From assembly GCA_002314755.1 (NCBI GenBank), contig DCHC01000039.1, positions 1-64,000 of the forward strand: a stretch of DNA of 64,000 bases, read 5' to 3'. Both the position numbers and the translations under genes were made by a program. The DNA is from Faecalibacterium sp. UBA1762 (GTDB taxonomy: Bacteria > Bacillota > Clostridia > Oscillospirales > Ruminococcaceae). The stretch's first letter is position 1. Every line of letters begins with the position of its first letter. Below are positions 8,728-17,754 of the stretch, piece after piece. Under the pieces are notes generated by a model, which did no database searches, was not told the DNA's origin, and worked only from the letters and a program-made list of their open reading frames with translations.

Positions 8728-9849
8728 GTGTTGGCAATGAATATTCTATACTATCCGATTGATGTCCCTGAAAATAAATATATTGAAATATCTCAGGGAG
8801 CAATCCGGGCAGCAGGATATTCTATCTCAAAATGCGCTTTTGAGCTGAGAAATTTCCGCCGGAATGCAAAAGCGGACATTGCGATTTTTAACTGGATGGA
8901 AAATCTGAATGACTGTAACAATTCTTTTTCAACTCAGGTTAAAATATGCCACAATAAACTGCTTATTCTACTATTACGGGCGCACAGGGTAAAGATTGTG
9001 CAAACCTTTCATAATCTGCAACCGCATATCATGAACAGCTATGCTCCAAAGGCAGCTGTAAGATACATAGGATGGCTGTACCGAAAAGCAGATAAGATTA
9101 TAATACTATCCAGGGATTCTAAACAGTACCTGACACGGTATTTGCCCCAAAAGAGAGTAGATAAAAAGGCCTATTACCTCCCACATCCGAATTATATCGG
9201 GGCGTATCCGGTTGCAGATAATCTGATGAATAAAAAAAGAGAGTCCTTTCATATTCTTTTTTTTGGTTGCATTTCCGAATATAAAAATGCGGACTTGATT
9301 ATGCGCGTGGCGGATTATTTTTCCGATGAAAATATTATGTTTCATCTGTATGGAAAATGCGTTGGTGGGGCTGAGAATCAAATAAAGCAGGAAATGCAGA
9401 AATCACGCAGGAATGTGGATTTCCAAATCGGTTATGTTCCGGACAGTAAAGTCACAGACATTATCACTCAAAGTGATATTTTACTTTTACCATATGAAAT
9501 GTCCAGCAGCATGAATTCCGGCACAGTTATTTTGGCATTTTCCAATAAGAGGACAGTTATCTGCCCGGAAATTTGCACAGTAAAGGAATTCAGAAAAGAG
9601 GATATTTTTTCGTATTCATACGATTCCGAAAAGGAGCATTTGGAAAAAGTAATCGCGAGCGTCAATAGAGCATATTCGGAATGGAATCAAGACTATAATC
9701 ATTTTTTGCAGCACGGGGAACGGTTGTTTCGCCAGGTAGAGACCGATAATTCCCTTGAGGTGATAACGCAGGGATATCAAGGGCTTTTTCAGGAATTATC
9801 TGGAAAAGAAATGAAACAGGAGGGAATGCATGCTTTATCAGCGCATTAA
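8728..9849 (+). CDS. Glycosyltransferase, GT-B fold
   Basis: A 373-residue protein with GT-B features: an N-terminal nucleotide-like fold starting MNILYYPIDVPENKY, a central KIVQTFHNLQPH, a second domain opening FHILFFGCISEYKNADL, and a donor-site region DILLLPYEMSSSMNSGTV where the usual EX7E glutamate pattern is weakened. GTG 8728 follows GGAG by about 11 bases; ATG 8737 is the alternative. The gene is AT-rich compared with the flanking metabolic genes, as is common for polysaccharide loci. It overlaps the next gene by 20 bases. Sugar specificity is unknown. Confidence 0.75.
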   Translation: MLAMNILYYPIDVPENKYIEISQGAIRAAGYSISKCAFELRNFRRNAKADIAIFNWMENLNDCNNSFSTQVKICHNKLLILLLRAHRVKIVQTFHNLQPHIMNSYAPKAAVRYIGWLYRKADKIIILSRDSKQYLTRYLPQKRVDKKAYYLPHPNYIGAYPVADNLMNKKRESFHILFFGCISEYKNADLIMRVADYFSDENIMFHLYGKCVGGAENQIKQEMQKSRRNVDFQIGYVPDSKVTDIITQSDILLLPYEMSSSMNSGTVILAFSNKRTVICPEICTVKEFRKEDIFSYSYDSEKEHLEKVIASVNRAYSEWNQDYNHFLQHGERLFRQVETDNSLEVITQGYQGLFQELSGKEMKQEGMHALSAH

Positions 9850-11167
9850 GAAAGCGATTAACAGGGGAAATGTATTTTCGTATCTGGTGCAGGGGGCTGT
9901 TTTTTGGGTTTTGTTTTTTTGTGTGAATATCAGTTTATTCCCCAAACTATTTAAACAGGTCAACATGATCCTTATTTTCGGTTGTACAGCGATCAGCGCA
10001 GTGTGGATAGTTGCTGATATTCTGCACAGAAAAGTCAGACTGTCGACGGCGGTAAAGATAAATCCTTTTTTTCTGTCGCTGGTGCTGTACGAGGTGTATG
10101 CGGCAGCGCAGCTTTTGTGCTTTTCAACCAATGAGAACTATAGTTTCGCATCTATTCTGTTCCTTTATCTTTTCTGCCCGGCGTCACTGCTTTGCTTTTA
10201 TGCGTTGGCAGAAAGAAAAACCAAACTTTTTTCTGACCGTCTGCTTTTACTGTATGTGATTATCTGTTGTATTATATCGGTTCTGGCGATCTGCGAGTTT
10301 TTCACGGGTGAATACATTCTCAGTTTCCGGGATACCGAGATCGCAATGAGATCCGTCAGAAAGGAAAACCAGTTTCATTTTTTAAGGGCGAGTGTCTTTT
10401 CGGCAAGTTATCTGCATTTGGGGGATTATCTTTGCATCGGCGTGGTCGTTTCGCTGTATCAGATTATTGTCAAAAAGCGTTATCTTATGATAATCCCGGC
10501 TGCGCTATCCGGTGTAGGTATTTTAGTGACATTAACCAGGGCTTCCTATGTCATATGCGGATTTGTGGCACTGGCTACTATCATGATGCTGATCCGGATG
10601 AACGGTACGCCGGATAAAAAAGCGGTGATCATCGGGATTGCAGCGGCTTTTCTCGCGATTGTTGCGACATGGTGCCTATTAGATGAAAATATGAAGCTAT
10701 TGCTTATACGCCGTTTTCAGTCAATTTTTGACTGGTCACCCAACTCCTCCGGCAACGGCGGACGGGTTCGTCGGTGGAAGTTTTTTGAGGGTATTTGGAC
10801 AGAATCTTCAAAGAATCTTCTGCTTGGCATAGGCATCAGTAATGCAGCCTACGGTAATGCGTTTGGAAACGTTACAGAATCCGGTTTGCTGGAAAATTTG
10901 GTAGAGCTTGGGCTATTCGGTTCACTGTTTTACTACGGTGTATTGCTATATCCGTCGTTTTTGTTTTTGAAAGAAAAAAAGACGGAGCAGGGAATTCTGA
11001 TATTTTGCTGTCTGCTGATTTTTCTGTTGCACGATTTGATTTATCAGATAGGAATTTCGGTTGACGGCAGGATAATTACCTGGCTGCTGAACGGATTGTT
11101 GCTTTGCGAGGTTCAGACCAAAAGAGAAGAAAAACCGGGACTTTTATACGGGCAAAGGGCTGATTAA
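9830..11167 (+). CDS. O-antigen ligase/polymerase (Wzy-like) membrane protein
   Basis: A 445-residue polytopic protein with about ten to twelve predicted membrane segments and one longer extracytoplasmic loop near residues 290-350 holding SGNGGRVRRWKFFEG and GIGISNAAYGN, the pattern of the O-Ag_ligase family. It would polymerise or ligate lipid-linked repeat units on the outer face of the membrane. A GGAGGGA ribosome site precedes ATG 9830. It is the last gene of the operon and is followed by a terminator. No flippase (Wzx) gene was seen in this cluster. Confidence 0.85.
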   Translation: MLYQRIKKAINRGNVFSYLVQGAVFWVLFFCVNISLFPKLFKQVNMILIFGCTAISAVWIVADILHRKVRLSTAVKINPFFLSLVLYEVYAAAQLLCFSTNENYSFASILFLYLFCPASLLCFYALAERKTKLFSDRLLLLYVIICCIISVLAICEFFTGEYILSFRDTEIAMRSVRKENQFHFLRASVFSASYLHLGDYLCIGVVVSLYQIIVKKRYLMIIPAALSGVGILVTLTRASYVICGFVALATIMMLIRMNGTPDKKAVIIGIAAAFLAIVATWCLLDENMKLLLIRRFQSIFDWSPNSSGNGGRVRRWKFFEGIWTESSKNLLLGIGISNAAYGNAFGNVTESGLLENLVELGLFGSLFYYGVLLYPSFLFLKEKKTEQGILIFCCLLIFLLHDLIYQIGISVDGRIITWLLNGLLLCEVQTKREEKPGLLYGQRAD

Positions 11168-11179
11168 CGGATAAAATGC

Positions 11180-11215
11180 GGGCGTGCTGTGAAAAGCAAT
11201 GCGCCCCTTTTTTTT
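11180..11215 (+). terminator. Terminator of the first polysaccharide operon
   Basis: GGGCG at 11180 pairs with CGCCC at 11202-11206, with an inner GCT/AGC, followed by a run of eight T. It lies 12 bases after the polymerase stop codon. Confidence 0.7.
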
Positions 11216-11253
11216 GACATTTATTCGGAAAAGGGGCAGTAGAACACATAAAC

Positions 11254-11288
11254 AAAAACGGCAGTGCCGAGGGATTATCAGCACTGTC
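11254..11288 (-). terminator. Terminator after the MerR gene
   Basis: On the minus strand CAGTGC pairs with GCACTG around a 13-nt loop and is followed by CCGTTTTTG. It is downstream of the MerR regulator and faces the plus-strand terminator, isolating the two convergent units. Confidence 0.6.
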
Positions 11289-11349
11289 GAAAGATTAAGC
11301 CGTTTTGCCTGATTGGGCGGCGGATAACCGACCTTTGGTTTCCGGCTTT

Positions 11350-12144
11350 TTATTGTGTAACGGGCAGTTGGATCTCAGTTAGCCAGTCAGAAGGGTCTTC
11401 TTTGTTCCAAATTCCGTCAATGTAGCATTCACGTGCAGGACCGGCGATCTGGTACCCGTTTTCCCTTGCGTAGTTCATGATGTACGCATAGGCCTGACCG
11501 ATATCCTCATACGGTCCCCGGTGGAAAATGCTGAGGACCTTTGTGCGGGGCAGAGTACAAAAGTGGATATGCTCATTTTCTTTTCCGGTTGCGGTTACCG
11601 CCTCGTTATGGCGAATGCGTATGCCGGTCTCCCGGTATTCACCATCCAGGTACTCGCAAAATTCATAAGGCGGCTCTGCGCATTTTATGCCGGGGTTCAG
11701 CGCAAGGCATTCCCTGCCGACGGACGGGATCCACTGCATGATATCTTTGTAGCTGTTCAGTACGGTTTCTGCGGTGTAGACCAGTGTTTCGGGGATGATC
11801 TTTTCTGTAACATGATACTTCATTTCTTTATCCTCCAAAATATGATAGATGGAGGAAATAAGGGCATCCATCCGATCACGCTCCCGACAAAGCCCGGCAA
11901 GCTTTGCGGACAAAATCTCGCGTTCATCTGCTCCAGAACAGATGACCTTGATTTCATCAATGGTTAGTCCCAACTGACGGAAGGATTTAATCTTTGCGGC
12001 ATTTAACAGTTGGCCGGTTTCGTAAAAGCGATACCCGGTTAACGGATCTGTGACGGCAGGCATCAAAATACCCTGCTTTTCATAAAAACGCAACGCTTTT
12101 ACTGTCAGGTGCGCAAGCTTGGAAAATTCACCGATTTTGATCAT
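11350..12144 (-). CDS. MerR family transcriptional regulator with GyrI-like effector domain
   Basis: A 264-residue activator. Residues 1-70 are the MerR winged helix (MIKIGEFSKLAHLTVKALRF, then YEKQGILMP and TGYRFYE), residues about 75-110 the dimer helix, and residues about 115-264 a GyrI/BmrR-like effector-binding fold ending with WLTEIQLPV. Such proteins bind hydrophobic cations or drugs and untwist a long-spacer promoter. GAGG lies seven bases before ATG. Its own promoter at 12174-12204 has the MerR-type 19-bp spacer, so autoregulation is likely. No efflux pump is adjacent; the target beyond itself is not visible. Confidence 0.9.
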   Translation of the reverse strand: MIKIGEFSKLAHLTVKALRFYEKQGILMPAVTDPLTGYRFYETGQLLNAAKIKSFRQLGLTIDEIKVICSGADEREILSAKLAGLCRERDRMDALISSIYHILEDKEMKYHVTEKIIPETLVYTAETVLNSYKDIMQWIPSVGRECLALNPGIKCAEPPYEFCEYLDGEYRETGIRIRHNEAVTATGKENEHIHFCTLPRTKVLSIFHRGPYEDIGQAYAYIMNYARENGYQIAGPARECYIDGIWNKEDPSDWLTEIQLPVTQ

Positions 12145-12173
12145 TTTGGTACCTCTTATCTCTCCACACAGAC

Positions 12174-12204
12174 AGTGTAGAGTATCCCCTTAGAGGAGAG
12201 TCAA
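12174..12204 (-). promoter_or_regulatory. MerR-type autoregulated promoter with 19-bp spacer
   Basis: On the minus strand the -35 TTGACT and -10 TACACT are separated by 19 bases, the overlong spacer recognised by MerR activators. The spacer contains an imperfect dyad (TCTCCT and AGGGGA). It lies about 30 bases before the merR start and immediately after the stop of the nucleoside hydrolase gene. Confidence 0.75.
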
Positions 12205-12207
12205 GAC

Positions 12208-13308
12208 TTATTTTTCTATCCTGTCCGGAAAGTGACTGTCAGAGGACAACCGCTGAAGAAAAGCCCGGCGAACGACTTCCTTTACAAATCCCGGCTCGAT
12301 TTCGGTGCATAAATGCAGAAGGCTACCTTTGTCGGATGTTTCGGTGTGGCCGTAACCGTCGGCAATGATGCGAGCGTTCTGTAATGTAAACCTTTCCGGG
12401 TAGGAAAGGTACAAAACCGGCAGGGTGTCATGTAACACTGCGGCGGGAATATGGTCCCAAAGAGTATTTGACTGCAGATTGTACTTTAAAAAACGGATAT
12501 ATTCCGGATAACTGCCGATGACTTCAAGCTCACGGATATCAGTCGCGGTCAACTGCTGGTGATTGGTTACATCCAGCGGGAACAGGGTGATATTCAAGCC
12601 GGATCTGAGGATTCTTTGGACAGCGGTCGGATCCTTGGAAAAATTAAACTCGGTGTTGTGAGCACAGTTAAACTCCCGGATGCCGCCCCCCATGATATAA
12701 AATTCGGCAAGCTTTTCGCGAACTGTCGTATCCTGTAGCAGAAAGGAAAGATTGGACAAAGTGCCGATCGTGATGTAGGTCACGGTATCGACTTGCTGCA
12801 GTTGTTTTTTCAGATTGTCAAAGGGTAAAACCGCAGCAAAATCGGCGGGGGTCAGACAAAGCCGGTCTATCATCTGCTGGGAACAGTCCGCAAGACCGTC
12901 ATGACCGTGAAAGGTGTTTTTCTCGACCGGCGCGTCCGCAGGCGCGGGTAGACCGGAGACCAGCGTGGCGCTGAGCTTCAGGTATTTTTTCAGCAAAACG
13001 GCGTTCCGATTTGCCTGAGAAAGGCTTGTGTTGCCGTATGAGGTTACAATCACATCCGGTTGAACGGGTAATACCGTTAAGAGCAACAGGGCAACGGCGT
13101 CGTCAGTACCCAAATCGGTATCCAGTACAGTGATATGTTTTTTTTCAGTATAGGGCTGGCGTATTGTGCGACGAATCCCTGTGTAAACGGTGTTACAGCC
13201 GGTTTCTGCAGTCGTTTGGCTTTGGAATGCAGCTTTATTAAGCAGGGAATAGCAATATGGACGCGATTGTGTTAGGCGATTTTTGCAAAAATTATCTGTC
13301 TGAAGCAT
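12208..13308 (-). CDS. Nucleoside hydrolase (inosine-uridine preferring family)
   Basis: A 366-residue enzyme that would cleave ribonucleosides to ribose and base. The calcium-binding DTDLGTDDAVALL near residue 62 corresponds to the family's DTDPGxDDA; later come HGHDGLAD, the glycine-rich IMGGGIREF, and FNFSKDPTAVQ with the Asn and Asp of the active site. About 55 residues precede the fold; AAGGG nine bases before ATG 13308 supports this start, though the leader is unusual and not a clear signal peptide. It lies between a pseudogene and merR in the same orientation. Base preference is unknown. Confidence 0.85.
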   Translation of the reverse strand: MLQTDNFCKNRLTQSRPYCYSLLNKAAFQSQTTAETGCNTVYTGIRRTIRQPYTEKKHITVLDTDLGTDDAVALLLLTVLPVQPDVIVTSYGNTSLSQANRNAVLLKKYLKLSATLVSGLPAPADAPVEKNTFHGHDGLADCSQQMIDRLCLTPADFAAVLPFDNLKKQLQQVDTVTYITIGTLSNLSFLLQDTTVREKLAEFYIMGGGIREFNCAHNTEFNFSKDPTAVQRILRSGLNITLFPLDVTNHQQLTATDIRELEVIGSYPEYIRFLKYNLQSNTLWDHIPAAVLHDTLPVLYLSYPERFTLQNARIIADGYGHTETSDKGSLLHLCTEIEPGFVKEVVRRAFLQRLSSDSHFPDRIEK

Positions 13309-13395
13309 TTACAGGCCCTTCTTCATATCAAAATAAAAAACGAAGCTTACTCGACCCCAAAGGTGACGGAGCAGTATCCGCCTTTCCAGACGGGC

Positions 13396-14679
13396 TTACC
13401 GGTATAGCCGATATCGCCCCAGCGTAATACGGTTTTGACCGGGGGTGACATAATCAGTAATATCGATATCACAGGGCGCCCACAGCACGCACCGCACAGG
13501 CTTGCTATTTACCCAAATGCGGCAAGCGGCAGCGCGTTTGGTAAAATGCAAGACCACGCGACCGGCATTTTCGGCAATCAAAGCATCAAAGCCCAGCTTG
13601 GCGCGACCGGCAAAAAAGGTGTAACCCTGTTGGGTAATACTGCCCCGGTGAAGCACAGTGGGGGCTCTGTCAATGAAAAAGTCATCTGCGGCAGTTAGCG
13701 CGTTGCGCGCGCCGCTGACAAAACCGCCCCGGCTGAACACGCCGAAATTACCGACGATATAAATGCTCTTCAGCTCGGTATCAAAGGTCATCATATTTTT
13801 CGCGGTGCTTAGCACATCGCTGCTGAACAGCGCCTGGTAGACCAGTTCCCGCTGGTAAAAGTGTGCCCGGATGAAAACCGTGTTTTGACCCTTACAGACA
13901 AAGGGGGTGATGTCACATTTTTGAAAAGCCTGATCCATCCAGGTGGATTTACCGTCCCAACGGATCGGGTGCCCATTGACGCAGACCTCAAACTGATTGA
14001 CGGTTTCGGCTGCAAGGAATAACTTGCCCATCAGCTGGGGTTCACATTCTATGATAAAGGGATACTGAAGCTCAACCTCGCAGGGCTTTTTTTGCTGCAG
14101 TAGCTCCTGGAAAAGGCGGATAACCGCTTTTTTCGGCTGCCAGTCGCCCCCGTCAATCCGGTAGGTGCAGCTGTCCAGCGTCAAGGCGTTTTCGGTTATC
14201 TGTTCCGGCTGCAGCAGCTCAGGTATTTGAATTATGGTAGCGGGGACAGCGGTTTGCTGCAGCTGCGCATCCGTCGGCAACTGCCTGCCCTTGCTGTCAT
14301 ACAGGGCGATTACGGTATCGTCCGGCGTAAAGCTGTCAGTCACGGTGCGATTGAGCCATTTCAGCCAGTTTTTCTGATCGGCTGCCTGCACCTTGCCGCC
14401 TGTAAAACCGGAAGGGTAACCATCTTCGTCATACCCTCAGCACTGCAAACCGTATTTTTTACCATCCTCTAAGCAGGTGCGGAAGGCTTCCATCCATTCT
14501 TCGCCCATATATTCGGTGACCAAACCGATGCGGGCATGCATAAAAAAGCCGCCAATGCCTGCCTTCGCCATTTCTTTTACCTGTCGGTGTAGCTCGGCAG
14601 GCTCCAGCTTATCGTTCCAGGACCAAAAGGGAACAGACCGGTACCGCCGCGGCGGATTTTGGTATTTTTGCAGCTTCAT
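13396..14679 (-). pseudogene. Decayed glycoside hydrolase (GH106-like / sugar-binding-domain type)
   Basis: One continuous frame of 428 codons is interrupted by a single TGA at 14437-14439. The N-terminal 80 residues (PFWSWNDKL, AGIGGFFMHARIGL, EEWMEA) are the start of a large rhamnosidase-like hydrolase. Directly after the TGA the frame continues GYDEDGYPSGFTGGKV, where homologues have Trp before this stretch, so TGG to TGA is the simplest explanation. The rest (to 13396) corresponds to the C-terminal beta-sandwich region, while the catalytic barrel expected between is missing, so there is also a large in-frame internal deletion. Relatives are around twice as long. It has no active form. Confidence 0.8.
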
Positions 14680-14718
14680 AATGATTTTTCTTTTCCTTCG
14701 ATGTTACAGTGTTTAATA

Positions 14719-15438
14719 TTACCTGTTTTGCGTGCTGTGGCTTTTGCGGTATTCCGAGGGGGTCATACCGTATGCCTGCCGAAAAGCGGTGGTAAACCGT
14801 GCGGGACTGTCAAAGCCGACCGCTCCGGCAATGCGGGCAATCTCTTCGACACTGCCGGTCAACAGAGCGGCGGCCTGTTGCATGCGGTGGGTGTTTCTAT
14901 GGTCGGCGATGGTCGTGCCGTACACCTGTTTAAAAACCGTTTTTAAGGTGGTGCTATTAATCAAAAATTTGCGGGAGAGCTCTTCAATGGTGATATGCTC
15001 GGCGTAGTGCTCGGTCAGGTATCGGTGTACATTCCGGACGGTTTCCTCCGGGGTGGTACGGGTATCCAGTAGCTTTTCCGGGCAGGCAACAGCCATCATC
15101 TGCTCAACAATTTCGTGCAACAGATGGTTTTGCGGGGTGTCTATAGCCGTATAGTAGACCTCCTTGCCGTCACGGCGGCTTTCCAGCAGGTGATACTCGG
15201 TCAGGGTGCGCAGATGGTGGGAGACAGCCGGACTGGACATCTGCAGCAGGGCAGCAATGTTCACAACGCATTCCTCCCGATGGCTGAGCAGCCAGAAAAT
15301 GCGCACCCGGGTCGGATCGCTCAACTGCTTAAAGTATTCGGCGACTGTATCAAATTGCTGTTGTTTTAAAAGCAACCCGTGCAGATACTCTGTATGGGAA
15401 TGTTCCCCATGATGATGAGGCAGTTGAAATTCTTCCAT
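14719..15438 (-). CDS. ArsR-AraC fusion transcriptional regulator
   Basis: A 239-residue protein with two DNA-binding domains. Residues 8-15 are His-rich (HHHGEHSH). Residues about 28-115 form an ArsR/SmtB winged helix (LSDPTRVRIFWLL, EECVVNIAALL with Cys57, SSPAVSHHLRTL, DGKEVYY). Residues about 130-235 form an AraC-type double helix-turn-helix (TIEELSRKFLINSTTLKTVF and VGFDSPARFTTAFRQAYGMT, ending PSEYRK). It is divergent from the metal-efflux genes, across a promoter with a palindromic operator, so it likely senses a metal (Zn, Cd, Pb or Co) and controls efflux. The fusion of these two families is uncommon. Confidence 0.88.
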   Translation of the reverse strand: MEEFQLPHHHGEHSHTEYLHGLLLKQQQFDTVAEYFKQLSDPTRVRIFWLLSHREECVVNIAALLQMSSPAVSHHLRTLTEYHLLESRRDGKEVYYTAIDTPQNHLLHEIVEQMMAVACPEKLLDTRTTPEETVRNVHRYLTEHYAEHITIEELSRKFLINSTTLKTVFKQVYGTTIADHRNTHRMQQAAALLTGSVEEIARIAGAVGFDSPARFTTAFRQAYGMTPSEYRKSHSTQNR

Positions 15439-15524
15439 TTTGGTCAGGACCCCTTCTAAACTCGGAAACAGTTTCTGTTTTGGAAATTTCGCTTTCTCTT
15501 TTTGGTAAATATCGGGTTTGGGTG

Positions 15525-15586
15525 TTGTACTGCCAGACCCTTTTCAGTATACTACAGGTATAACAGTTAAACAATAGTTTAATTGT
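15525..15586 (+). promoter_or_regulatory. Metal-efflux promoter with palindromic ArsR-type operator
   Basis: TTGTAC (15525-15530), a 17-bp spacer and TATACT (15548-15553) form a good sigma-A promoter. Just downstream, 15563-15586 is a 24-bp near-perfect palindrome with arms ACAGTTAAAC and GTTTAATTGT around AATA, placed over the expected transcription start. This fits the A/T-rich dyads bound by ArsR/SmtB repressors, which leave DNA when metal binds. Confidence 0.8.
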
Positions 15587-15623
15587 AAAACATCGGCAGA
15601 AGAACAGCAAAGGGAGGTACGAA

Positions 15624-15842
15624 ATGAAAAAAACATATAAAATTGAAGTGGACTGCGCGAATTGTGCAAACCTGATGGAGCAGGCGGCACAGAAGGTCAG
15701 CGGCGTAGTCTCGGTCAGTGTGAACTTTATGACACAAAAAATGACGGTGGAGTTTGCCGATGAGCAAAACACCCAAGTGGCGATGAATAATATTTTAAAA
15801 GTCTGCCGCAAGGTTGAGCCGGATTGTGAAATAGAGCTGTAA
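15624..15842 (+). CDS. Heavy-metal-associated (HMA) domain protein
   Basis: A 72-residue ferredoxin-like metallochaperone. The metal site is DCANCA (Cys11 and Cys14), followed by a CopZ-like helix and VVSVSVNFMTQKMTVEF. GGGAGG lies upstream of ATG 15624. It is the first gene after the palindromic operator and lies 25 bases before the ATPase gene, which lacks its own HMA domain; it probably hands metal to that pump in the cytoplasm. Confidence 0.88.
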   Translation: MKKTYKIEVDCANCANLMEQAAQKVSGVVSVSVNFMTQKMTVEFADEQNTQVAMNNILKVCRKVEPDCEIEL

Positions 15843-15867
15843 CGGTCACTTGCGGGGAGAAATGACG

Positions 15868-17748
15868 ATGACAAAAAAGCAAAAAAAGAGGATGGTACGC
15901 ATTCTAATCACCGGTGCCATATTGGCGGCACTTTTTGCGGTACAGCCGGTCGGTCTATGGCGGGCGGCTTTCTATCTGGCTGCCTATGTCGTAATAGGGT
16001 ACGACATTGTAGAAAAGGCGATAAAGGGGATCTGGGCTGGCAGACCATTTGACGAAAATTTCTTAATGACCCTGGCGACAGTAGGGGCGTTTGTCCTTGC
16101 TTTCCGGACAAAAAGCGGAGAGTATACCGAAGCAGTGGCGGTGATGCTGTTTTATCAGACAGGGGAGCTGTTTCAAAGCTATGCGGTGGGGAAGAGCAGA
16201 AAAAATATAGCTGCCATGATGGAGCTTCGACCCGATTGCGCCAATATTGAACGGGACGGGCAGCTGGAACAGGTTGACCCGGCCGAAGTGGCTGTCGGCA
16301 GTGAAATTGTGGTACAGCCCGGGGAGAAAATACCCCTTGACGGAGTGGTGATAAACGGAAAGGCCAACTTGAATACGGCACTGCTTACGGGGGAAAGCCT
16401 GCCCCGTGTTGTGGAGCAGGGAGATACGGTATACAGTGGGTGTGTCTGTCTGGACAGTGTGCTGCGGGTGCGAACGACAACGGCTTTCGGAGAATCCACT
16501 GCATCAAAGGTTTTGGAGCTGGTAGAAAACGCCAGCTCTCGCAAATCCCGTTCCGAGGCATTTATCTCCCGTTTTGCGCGGGTGTATACCCCCACAGTCT
16601 GTATTGCGGCGGTGCTGCTGGCATTTGCCGTGCCGGGCGCGTGCAGTGTAATGGGCTTACCTGCCCACTGGGCGAGCTGGATCTACCGAGCCCTTACTTT
16701 TTTGGTGGTAAGCTGTCCCTGTGCGCTGGTTATCAGTATTCCTCTAAGTTTTTTTGCGGGGCTGGGCTGTGCGGGAAAACAGGGAATCCTGATCAAAGGC
16801 TCCAATTATATGGAGGCGCTGGCGCAGGTAGGGTGTTTTGTGTTTGATAAGACCGGTACGCTGACCCAGGGTGTTTTTCAGGTCAGCGGATGCGAGCCTA
16901 TCGGTATTTCCGGGGAGCGTTTATTGGAATATGCCGCACTGGCAGAGGCGGCATCTACCCATCCCATCAGTAAAAGTCTGCGGCAGGCATACGGACAGCA
17001 GATCGATCGCAGCCGTGTGGAAAGGGTGGAGGAAATCAGCGGACACGGTGTGATTGCCCGGGTGGACGGTCACTGTGTGGCCGTGGGAAACAGCAAGCTG
17101 ATGGATCACCAACAGATTGTATATACCGATCATCCCAGGCGGGGTACAGTTGTTCATCTGGCGATAGATGGGGTATACGCAGGCTTTCTGACCATAGAAG
17201 ATCAAGTCAAGCCTCAGGCAAAAATGGCAATTGAACGACTGAAAAAAGCTGGGGTAAGAAAAACAGTCATGCTGACCGGGGACACCGAAACAGTTGCCGG
17301 GCAGGTGGCAGCCATGCTGAAGATAGATGAGGTACACAGTGAGCTGCTGCCCGGGGATAAGGTGGAACAGGTAGAAAAGCTTTTGGGACAGACGGACAAC
17401 CGGGAAAAGCTGGCCTTTGTGGGGGACGGTATCAATGATGCCCCGGTGCTGACCCGCGCCGATATCGGCATTGCGATGGGGGCGCTTGGTTCAGATGCCG
17501 CAATTGAGGCGGCGGATGTGGTACTGATGGAGGATGACCCCATGCAGCTGGTAAAGGCGGTGCTGCTCTCCCGCAGATGTATCCGGATCGTCCGGCAAAA
17601 TATCGCCTTTTCGCTGATTGTAAAGTTCAGCTGCCTTGTATTGGTGGCGGTCGGCTGGGCAGAGATGCGGCTGGCTGTTTTTGCCGATGTGGGGGTTATG
17701 GTTCTGGCGGTGCTGAACGCAATGCGGGCGTTGCGGTACAGAGAATGA
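15868..17748 (+). CDS. Heavy-metal-translocating P1B-type ATPase (CadA/ZntA-like)
   Basis: A 626-residue ATP-driven efflux pump in the cytoplasmic membrane. Visible motifs: TGES (174-177, actuator), the transmembrane metal site CPC (283-285), phosphorylation site DKTGTLT (Asp327), the HP signature THPISKSL, and GDGINDAP. There is no N-terminal metal-binding domain; the separate HMA protein just upstream supplies it. ATG 15868 is eight bases after GGGGAG; TTG 15850 and ATG 15862 are in frame but badly spaced. The CPC site and ArsR-type control suggest Zn/Cd/Pb export, with copper less likely; this is inference. Confidence 0.92.
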   Translation: MTKKQKKRMVRILITGAILAALFAVQPVGLWRAAFYLAAYVVIGYDIVEKAIKGIWAGRPFDENFLMTLATVGAFVLAFRTKSGEYTEAVAVMLFYQTGELFQSYAVGKSRKNIAAMMELRPDCANIERDGQLEQVDPAEVAVGSEIVVQPGEKIPLDGVVINGKANLNTALLTGESLPRVVEQGDTVYSGCVCLDSVLRVRTTTAFGESTASKVLELVENASSRKSRSEAFISRFARVYTPTVCIAAVLLAFAVPGACSVMGLPAHWASWIYRALTFLVVSCPCALVISIPLSFFAGLGCAGKQGILIKGSNYMEALAQVGCFVFDKTGTLTQGVFQVSGCEPIGISGERLLEYAALAEAASTHPISKSLRQAYGQQIDRSRVERVEEISGHGVIARVDGHCVAVGNSKLMDHQQIVYTDHPRRGTVVHLAIDGVYAGFLTIEDQVKPQAKMAIERLKKAGVRKTVMLTGDTETVAGQVAAMLKIDEVHSELLPGDKVEQVEKLLGQTDNREKLAFVGDGINDAPVLTRADIGIAMGALGSDAAIEAADVVLMEDDPMQLVKAVLLSRRCIRIVRQNIAFSLIVKFSCLVLVAVGWAEMRLAVFADVGVMVLAVLNAMRALRYRE

Positions 17749-17754
17749 CCGCAT

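Noticed and set aside
14437..14439. In-frame TGA as recoded tryptophan or selenocysteine.
   Set aside because: TGA is used as a normal stop in many genes here, homologues have Trp at this place, no SECIS-like hairpin is evident, and the gene also lacks its catalytic domain.
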